From: Caballeronia udeis
GTDB taxonomy: Bacteria; Pseudomonadota; Gammaproteobacteria; Burkholderiales; Burkholderiaceae
Direction: 5' to 3'
DNA: 58,610 bases
Assembly: GCF_001544555.2 (NCBI RefSeq)
Contig: NZ_FCOK02000063.1
Coordinates: 1 to 58,610 of the forward strand
The position numbers and the translations under genes are program-made. Of this stretch, positions 54,329 through 58,610 are shown one piece after another. The first letter of the stretch is position 1, and each line of letters begins with the position of its first letter. The notes below the pieces were generated by a model. The model was not told where the DNA came from and searched no databases. It saw nothing but the letters and a program-made list of their open reading frames with translations.

Positions 54329-54403
54329 CTCCCCGTAGTTCAATGGATAGAACAAGTGCCTCCTAAGCGCTAGATGCAGGTTCGATTCCTGCCGGGGGGA
54401 CCA
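54329..54403 (+). tRNA. tRNA-Arg (anticodon CCT)
   Basis: Acceptor CTCCCCG pairs with CGGGGGG (one G-T pair). The D stem is GTTC/GAAC, the anticodon loop CTCCTAA gives CCT (reads AGG), and the T arm is GCAGG-TTCGATT-CCTGC. CCA is encoded at 54401-54403. TATACT at 54307-54312 is a plausible -10. Its 3' end faces the integrase, so it is the likely attachment site. Confidence 0.93.
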
Positions 54404-54435
54404 TCTCAGTTCCCAGCAGTGCCCAGCGAATACCA

Positions 54436-54471
54436 AAAAGCCCCGTACTGCCTTGCGCTGCGGGGCTTTTT
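54436..54471 (+). terminator. terminator of tRNA-Arg
   Basis: AAAAGCCCCG / CGGGGCTTTT stem with a T-run, 33 bases after the tRNA CCA. Confidence 0.82.
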
Positions 54472-54512
54472 GCTGCCATCATTGCCCAATGATGCCCAGC
54501 GGTAGCCAGATT

Positions 54513-54568
54513 TTTTGGGGGTATCAGTGCGGATATACCGAGATACCCCAAAACCGATACCCCCAAAA
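54513..54568. promoter_or_regulatory. 13-bp inverted repeats just upstream of integrase gene
   Basis: TTTTGGGGGTATC (54513-54525) is the exact reverse complement of GATACCCCCAAAA (54556-54568). A third, one-base-shorter copy, GATACCCCAAAA, lies at 54542-54553. All are within 60 bases of the integrase ATG, so they are candidates for integrase arm sites or autoregulation. Confidence 0.7.
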
Positions 54569-54572
54569 CAGC

Positions 54573-55784
54573 ATGCCCAAACGCGCCGATCCTTTGACGG
54601 ACTTGAAAGTCCGCCGTGCGAAGCCGACAGACAAGCCCTACCGGCTTCCCGATGGCAAAGGCTTGTATCTACAGGTCATGCCGAACGGCGCTCGCTATTG
54701 GCGAATGAAGTATCGTTTCGACGAAAAGGAGAAGCTTGCTTCGTTCGGGGTTTATCCAGAGGTCACGCTTGCTGAGGCTCGTGAGAAGTGCCTTGCCGCA
54801 CGCCGCCTATTGGCTGGGGGTGCCGATCCCGGTGAATCAAAAAAAGAACTGAAACGCGCACGCGTCATGCAGGCAGCGTCATCCTTCGAGGCGGTGGCTC
54901 GCGAGTGGTTCGACAACCAGAAAGGCGGATGGACGGAAATCTACGCTGGCAAGGTAATCAACTCCCTCGAAGTAGATGTGTTTCCGCGAATTGGTATGAA
55001 ACCGATTGCCGATATCGAAGCGCCGCACATGCTGGAAATCGTCCGGCTCGTCGAAGCACGCGGCGTACGAGAAACTGCCAAACGCATTCTGCAACGCTCC
55101 AGGGCAGTCTTTCAGTACGGTATCATGACCGGCCGATGCTCACGTAATCCCGCCGCCGACATTGACGCCGAGACTGTGCTGAAGCGTGGTCCAGGTGTAA
55201 AGCACATGGCTCGCGTGAAGGTGCTGGAAATCCCCCAATTGATGCGAGACATCGCCGGATACGAAGGCGAGTTGGTTACCCGCCTTGCCCTGCAATTTAT
55301 GGCGCTCACGTTCACACGCACGACTGAAATGATCCAGGCGGAATGGACGGAGATCGACGAGCGCAAAGCTGAATGGCGCATCCCTGCCGAGCGCATGAAG
55401 ATGCGAGACCCACACATCGTGCCGCTCTCGCGTCCGGCGCTTGAAATCGTGACGACACTGCGATCGTTCAACGGTGAAGAGCGATACATATTCTCCAGCG
55501 TCGAAAGCAGGACGCATGGTCATATCTCGAATAACACGATGCTCTATGCGCTCTATCGCATGGGGTACAAATCTCGCATGACGGGCCACGGCTTCCGGGG
55601 TTTGGCGGCCACGGTGTTGCGCGAGTTGGGATACAGCCGCGAAGTCGTCGATGTGCAGCTCGCTCACGCCGAACGCAATCAGGTCACAGCGGCATACGTG
55701 CACGCCGAGTATCTGCCAGAGAGGCGAGAGATGATGCAGCGCTGGGCGGACTATCTGGACCAGGCACAAAATCAAATCGATTAA
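54573..55784 (+). CDS. P4-type tyrosine recombinase (integrase)
   Basis: 403 residues. It begins MPKRADPLTDLKVRRAKP, then DGKGLYLQVMPNGARYWRMKY of the DUF4102-type N-terminal domain (about residues 26-46). The catalytic part has the first Arg in LTFTRTTEMIQAEW, KMRDPHIVPLS, the HxxR box in GHGFRGLAATVLRELG, LAHAERN, and the Tyr nucleophile in AYVHAEYLPERREMM. It carries out site-specific integration and excision at the tRNA. All catalytic elements are present, so the enzyme looks functional. The ATG at 54573 is used; the frame open from 54453 overlaps the tRNA terminator. It is unrelated to the dead integrase left of the tRNA. Confidence 0.95.
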   Translation: MPKRADPLTDLKVRRAKPTDKPYRLPDGKGLYLQVMPNGARYWRMKYRFDEKEKLASFGVYPEVTLAEAREKCLAARRLLAGGADPGESKKELKRARVMQAASSFEAVAREWFDNQKGGWTEIYAGKVINSLEVDVFPRIGMKPIADIEAPHMLEIVRLVEARGVRETAKRILQRSRAVFQYGIMTGRCSRNPAADIDAETVLKRGPGVKHMARVKVLEIPQLMRDIAGYEGELVTRLALQFMALTFTRTTEMIQAEWTEIDERKAEWRIPAERMKMRDPHIVPLSRPALEIVTTLRSFNGEERYIFSSVESRTHGHISNNTMLYALYRMGYKSRMTGHGFRGLAATVLRELGYSREVVDVQLAHAERNQVTAAYVHAEYLPERREMMQRWADYLDQAQNQID

Positions 55785-55988
55785 TTCGCAGGGCCTATGC
55801 TCGGTTCGTCACCATGCCAGCGATCGAATAGCTCTCGCCTTCGACCCGCCGCAATGCGGCCAACCGCGAACCGGTAAAGTTTCTTGAAATACAGCCGAAA
55901 TACACGATGTCCCGCACAGTCTGGTCGGGTTTCAAAAAATGACGATCGCACCGGCCGATCATGACTATGCTGGCTCAACGGGGGAATT

Positions 55989-56717
55989 ATGTGGAAAGGT
56001 GACTGGCGATGGCTGGCTGCGATTGCAGTGCTGTCCGTGGTTCCAGCGGTGCACGCTGCCGAAGATCCCTCGATTGCATGCTTCGGAACGATATCAAGTA
56101 ATCCGGCCGTCGAGCCGTTGCAAGGGAAAGTAGTGCTCCAGCTTGGCAACCATCCAGATTTGTCGATGCTGGCGAACGGGCATCGCCCTACCAAATCCGA
56201 AAAAGAGGCAATCGCTGCATGGGTGAATGAAGGCGAACGCTGCTTCGATCTCGGACGTACGTATCGTGCGTCGGCCTATGCTCCCGTGATTGCCGCTTTG
56301 ATCGACGAAAGCATGCATACCTTGGAAGCGCTTGTTTCCAAGCTTTACGCCGGAAAGCTAACGTACGCCGAGTTCAACGAGCGACGCCAACAAAACGACG
56401 ATGCGTTTCGGGAACGAATAGCAGCGGCGCAGCAGACTATTCAGTCCGAACACGCGAGGGACCAATCGAACCAGCAAGCGCAGCAGGCGTCCGTAGAAGC
56501 TCAGCAACGCGCCGCTGCGGCCCAGGAAGCTGCGGTATCGGCCCAGCAAGAAGCTGATGCGCAGGCGGCGCAAGATCGGCGGCGCGCTCTGGCTTTGCAG
56601 GCATTAGCGAACATCAGGCCTGTCTATACGCCTCCACCGCCAAGGGTACCGCAGACACAAACGACAAACTGCTATACGTACGGTCGGAACACCAACTGCA
56701 CATCGACGGGATATTGA
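55989..56717 (+). CDS. exported coiled-coil protein of unknown function
   Basis: 242 residues. Signal peptide (WRWLAAIAVLSVVPAVHA cut). The middle holds RTYRASAYAPVIAALIDESM and YAEFNERRQQNDDAFRERIA. Residues about 140-200 are a Gln/Ala-rich helix or coiled coil (QQAQQASVEAQQRAAAAQEAA). The C-terminus TTNCYTYGRNTNCTSTGY carries the paired-Cys ending seen in various secreted bacterial proteins. GGGGGA lies 4 bases before the ATG. No family recognised. First gene after the integrase; likely island cargo. Confidence 0.8.
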   Translation: MWKGDWRWLAAIAVLSVVPAVHAAEDPSIACFGTISSNPAVEPLQGKVVLQLGNHPDLSMLANGHRPTKSEKEAIAAWVNEGERCFDLGRTYRASAYAPVIAALIDESMHTLEALVSKLYAGKLTYAEFNERRQQNDDAFRERIAAAQQTIQSEHARDQSNQQAQQASVEAQQRAAAAQEAAVSAQQEADAQAAQDRRRALALQALANIRPVYTPPPPRVPQTQTTNCYTYGRNTNCTSTGY

Positions 56718-56820
56718 GGGCGATAGGCAAGCTAGCCGCCCAGATGCGATGGCGACCAGAAATCGCGAATTGTAATCACTCGCTGCTAGCATCCCCTTCC
56801 CCCTAACTGAACGAAGACCC

Positions 56821-56961
56821 ATGAAAAAGACCCTTCTTGCCCTGGTCGCTGCCGCCCTCACCCTCGGCGCACTTTCACCTGCATTCGCCGCAGACGATCA
56901 CCACCACCGCGTCTGCCACAAGGTTAAGGTTCACGGACACTGGCAAAACCGCTGCCACTGA
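56821..56961 (+). CDS. 46-residue exported His-rich peptide
   Basis: MKKTLLALVAAALTLGALSP is a full signal peptide, cut near AFAA. The remaining 23 residues are DDHHHRVCHKVKVHGHWQNR then CH and stop: seven His and two Cys, suggesting metal binding. It is followed 21 bases later by a strong terminator, which supports a real gene. Similar short His-rich periplasmic peptides occur in Burkholderia-type genomes; none has a known function. Confidence 0.72.
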   Translation: MKKTLLALVAAALTLGALSPAFAADDHHHRVCHKVKVHGHWQNRCH

Positions 56962-56982
56962 TCGAACAACGTTTTCAGTGCT

Positions 56983-57010
56983 AGCCCCGCCATCGTGCGG
57001 GGCTTTTTAT
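56983..57010 (+). terminator. rho-independent terminator
   Basis: AGCCCCGC / GCGGGGCT with a 6-base loop and T-rich tail after the His-rich peptide gene. Confidence 0.88.
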
Positions 57011-57168
57011 TTTCTACCGCCGAGTACGTCACGCCATTCCGTCAACCCGGCACACACTAACCCATGCTCCAGAGATGGTCTTTTTTGGCATCATTTTTCG
57101 GAGGCTGTCAGACTTCCCATCAACGCCGATTTACGCCAAATGACGGCCATGTACACGGGGAGTTTGGA

Positions 57169-57438
57169 ATGGAAAGCAGTGCGGTTGCAGCGATAGCGGT
57201 ACACCTTCGGCCTGCGCCGAGAAAGCGTGATTCTCTTCCCCAGGACGGATTCAGCCGGTGGAGTGAGTTGCGGCGCTTTATCCCGTTGTCTCGTGAGACG
57301 GTGCGTCTACGGGAAATCGCCGGTAGGTTTCCCAAGCGTGTGCATCTGACCGAACGCTGCACTGCATGGTCGAACGCCGAGATTCATAAATGGCTTGCCG
57401 ATCCGGTCGGCTACCGTGCAGGGAGCGGCAATGCTTAA
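57169..57438 (+). CDS. AlpA-type small DNA-binding regulator
   Basis: 89 residues. WSELRRFIPLSRETVRLREI, then AGRFPKRVHLTERCTAWSNA and EIHKWLADPVGYRA follow the AlpA/excisionase pattern (winged helix, about residues 31-84): helix-turn-helix, basic wing, then the W-x-E-I-x-x-W ending. GGGGAG precedes the ATG at 57169. AlpA proteins switch on integrase or act as excision factors in P4-like elements, so this likely controls mobility of the island. The first 28 residues are extra to the family. Confidence 0.78.
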   Translation: MESSAVAAIAVHLRPAPRKRDSLPQDGFSRWSELRRFIPLSRETVRLREIAGRFPKRVHLTERCTAWSNAEIHKWLADPVGYRAGSGNA

Positions 57439-57497
57439 AGGCTCGAAATGGATCATTGGGGCGATTGCTTTACCGCGTGCAGGCCGCTTTCAAGCTT

Positions 57498-57710
57498 TTA
57501 GATTTCGTATGCTTGCAACCATCCAAGCTTTCGCATCGCGTCCTCTATCACGGGACGCCATTCGTCTGGGCATGGCTTTACTCCGGGTCCGCTTCGTCGC
57601 GATCGCAGGGGAAGCCCATTTTTCTCCTTCACATCTGCGATCCAGCAAAACTGCATCACACGGTTGTGCGTGCGCTTCACAAGGAACTGCAAATCGCGGT
57701 AAGTGCTCAT
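57498..57710 (-). CDS. small hypothetical protein on opposite strand
   Basis: 70 residues, MSTYRDLQFLVKRTHNRVMQF ... EWRPVIEDAMRKLGWLQ; GGAAG lies 7 bases before the ATG. The composition (basic, amphipathic, Trp near the end) is more protein-like than the plus-strand frames here (57390-57742), which are Arg/Ser/Cys-rich. It would be read towards AlpA. No family recognised; could be an island regulator. Confidence 0.5.
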   Translation of the reverse strand: MSTYRDLQFLVKRTHNRVMQFCWIADVKEKNGLPLRSRRSGPGVKPCPDEWRPVIEDAMRKLGWLQAYEI

Positions 57711-57869
57711 GGTTGCTTCCAAGGGGTGTAAGGCGATGTTAGGCGAGTCCCATCCGTCCTGACGAGAAGAAAAGTGTTGCTTGTCGTTCCTCCGGTGCGT
57801 CGTTCGGTGACGCTTAAAGCAAGGGTTTACATCTGCATTTCACACGGATCGGACTCAATGCCGAAAATA

Positions 57870-57949
57870 GTCCATCTATGGACCGTCTATAGGTCGTCAT
57901 GCGGCTATTCATGCCAAAAGAATGATGTTCCATATAGATTCTATATAGA
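57870..57949. promoter_or_regulatory. palindromes upstream of the 57960 gene
   Basis: GTCCAT-CT-ATGGAC (57870-57883), CTATAG inside GACC...GGTC (57881-57895), and TCTATATAGA (57940-57949), the last next to the ribosome site. Together they look like operators controlling the following gene. Confidence 0.5.
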
Positions 57950-57959
57950 GGAATTTTAC

Positions 57960-58328
57960 ATGACTGAAAGCGTTAAAACGAAGAGAATTTCACCCGTTCG
58001 AAGCGCCAAAACTGGTAAAATAGAGACTGTGCAAACGCCTTTGGAAGCCTCATCCGAAGAGGCTTTTGGCCTACGCCGCGTCGCATTTCTGCTACCCCAA
58101 GAGTTGGCGGATGAATTTGAGGAACGCGGCGGCGCGGCATGGTTAGCATTGGTTCTGACAGCAGATGAGCACCTGGGATCGAGCCGGAAAACGGCGAAAG
58201 TGTCAGAGCGTGCCAAGTCAGCACCAGCCTTACTGATAAAGCCTGAGACAGATATCCGTGTGGTGCGAGGCGTAGACGATCCCACGGCATTGCCAACCTA
58301 CAATCGGCGGCGAGTCAGTCACGATTGA
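57960..58328 (+). CDS. unrecognised island protein, possible plasmid/island regulator
   Basis: 122 residues from the ATG at 57960, with GAGGAA 8 bases ahead. The N-terminal third is basic and Ser/Thr-rich (TESVKTKRISPVRSAKTGKIE). The centre FGLRRVAFLLPQELADEFEER and GGAAWLALVLTADEHLG is amphipathic, perhaps a small helical DNA-binding or dimer unit. The tail is charged. The longer frame from 57774 is rejected. Palindromes lie directly upstream. No family assigned. Confidence 0.65.
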   Translation: MTESVKTKRISPVRSAKTGKIETVQTPLEASSEEAFGLRRVAFLLPQELADEFEERGGAAWLALVLTADEHLGSSRKTAKVSERAKSAPALLIKPETDIRVVRGVDDPTALPTYNRRRVSHD

Positions 58329-58610
58329 TTCCATTGAGCGGCGGCGTGTTTAGCGACATGCCCTATTCGCGGCGTGCTCTGTACGTTCAATCTCAATTCA
58401 TTCAGTTAGAAACCCTATAGGGATAGACACGTCTGTGTGTGGATCGCTCGCCCTGCCGTCTAAGGCGTGGGCGCGATGAGCCATTTGTGTGTGCGAAAAG
58501 TGCGTTGTTAGGATGGTTGACGGACTCCATAAGCGTAAGCGCGCGATTTCACACACCTAGCTTGCGTTGTTGAGAAGGCTCACGATTGCGTCCGCAACCT
58601 CACTTTGCGG
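58329..58610. other. right edge of window, no gene recognised
   Basis: 282 bases. A 10-bp palindrome CCCTATAGGG at 58413-58422 recalls those at 57887 and 57940. Nothing else stands out. Confidence 0.45.

Larger units (their letters stand above)
54404..58610 (+). mobile_element. genomic island, left end (continues past window)
   Basis: The block begins at the 3' end of tRNA-Arg and holds an intact P4-type integrase, small secreted proteins, an AlpA-type regulator and unrecognised genes of uneven composition. This is the usual layout of a tRNA-targeted integrative island. The right boundary, and with it a repeat of the tRNA 3' end, is not in the window. Confidence 0.75.

Overview
The window looks like a Burkholderia sensu lato chromosome (Paraburkholderia/Caballeronia-like). 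This rests on the high G+C and codon use, the intracellular PHA depolymerase with a Cys nucleophile, the stand-alone RsxB-Nth pair, the DUF1841, DUF3311-MctP and parE-parC arrangements, and protein wording typical of that group. This is recognition by eye; no database search was run.

Layout. 1-43,000 is mostly stable housekeeping DNA. It starts inside a large ftsK whose frame is open to the left edge (long low-complexity linker, then an intact motor and gamma domain). Next come an exported beta-propeller lactonase, a DUF3096 peptide, a GH15 hydrolase, phaZ, a TetR regulator, rsxB-nth, DUF1841 and two single-heme cytochromes c. A MoxR-GNAT-VWA(CoxE) operon, transaldolase, a VOC protein, a FUSC transporter and DUF3311-mctP follow. 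Then come an overlapping ubiC-deoxyinosine glycosylase-polyamine-synthase-like operon, htpG behind a convincing sigma-32 promoter, and a MocR regulator facing a VOC/aminotransferase/RidA group. The stretch ends with a GGDEF-EAL protein, CopD-like, parE-parC, uup, DUF4399, rubredoxin, a methyltransferase, a DUF4239 protein and a membrane diguanylate cyclase.

46,850-54,310 is an accessory segment bracketed by two decayed copies of the 5' end and leader of the same phage-type integrase gene. Between them lie an MHS-type MFS transporter, an AraC-type HTH-only reading frame, and A/T-richer DNA with a membrane acyltransferase and an FG-GAP lipoprotein. The right-hand integrase copy is broken by a frameshift and a stop codon. 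A 21-bp perfect inverted repeat lies between its start and its conserved leader.

54,329-58,610 is the start of a younger genomic island. A tRNA-Arg(CCT) gene is followed by an intact P4-type tyrosine recombinase, with 13-bp inverted repeats just ahead of its start codon. Beyond it are secreted proteins of unknown role, an AlpA-type regulator and unrecognised small proteins with CTATAG-centred palindromes near them. The island continues past the right edge, so any cargo system it carries is mostly out of view. No CRISPR array, rRNA, complete IS element or recognisable defence system is visible.
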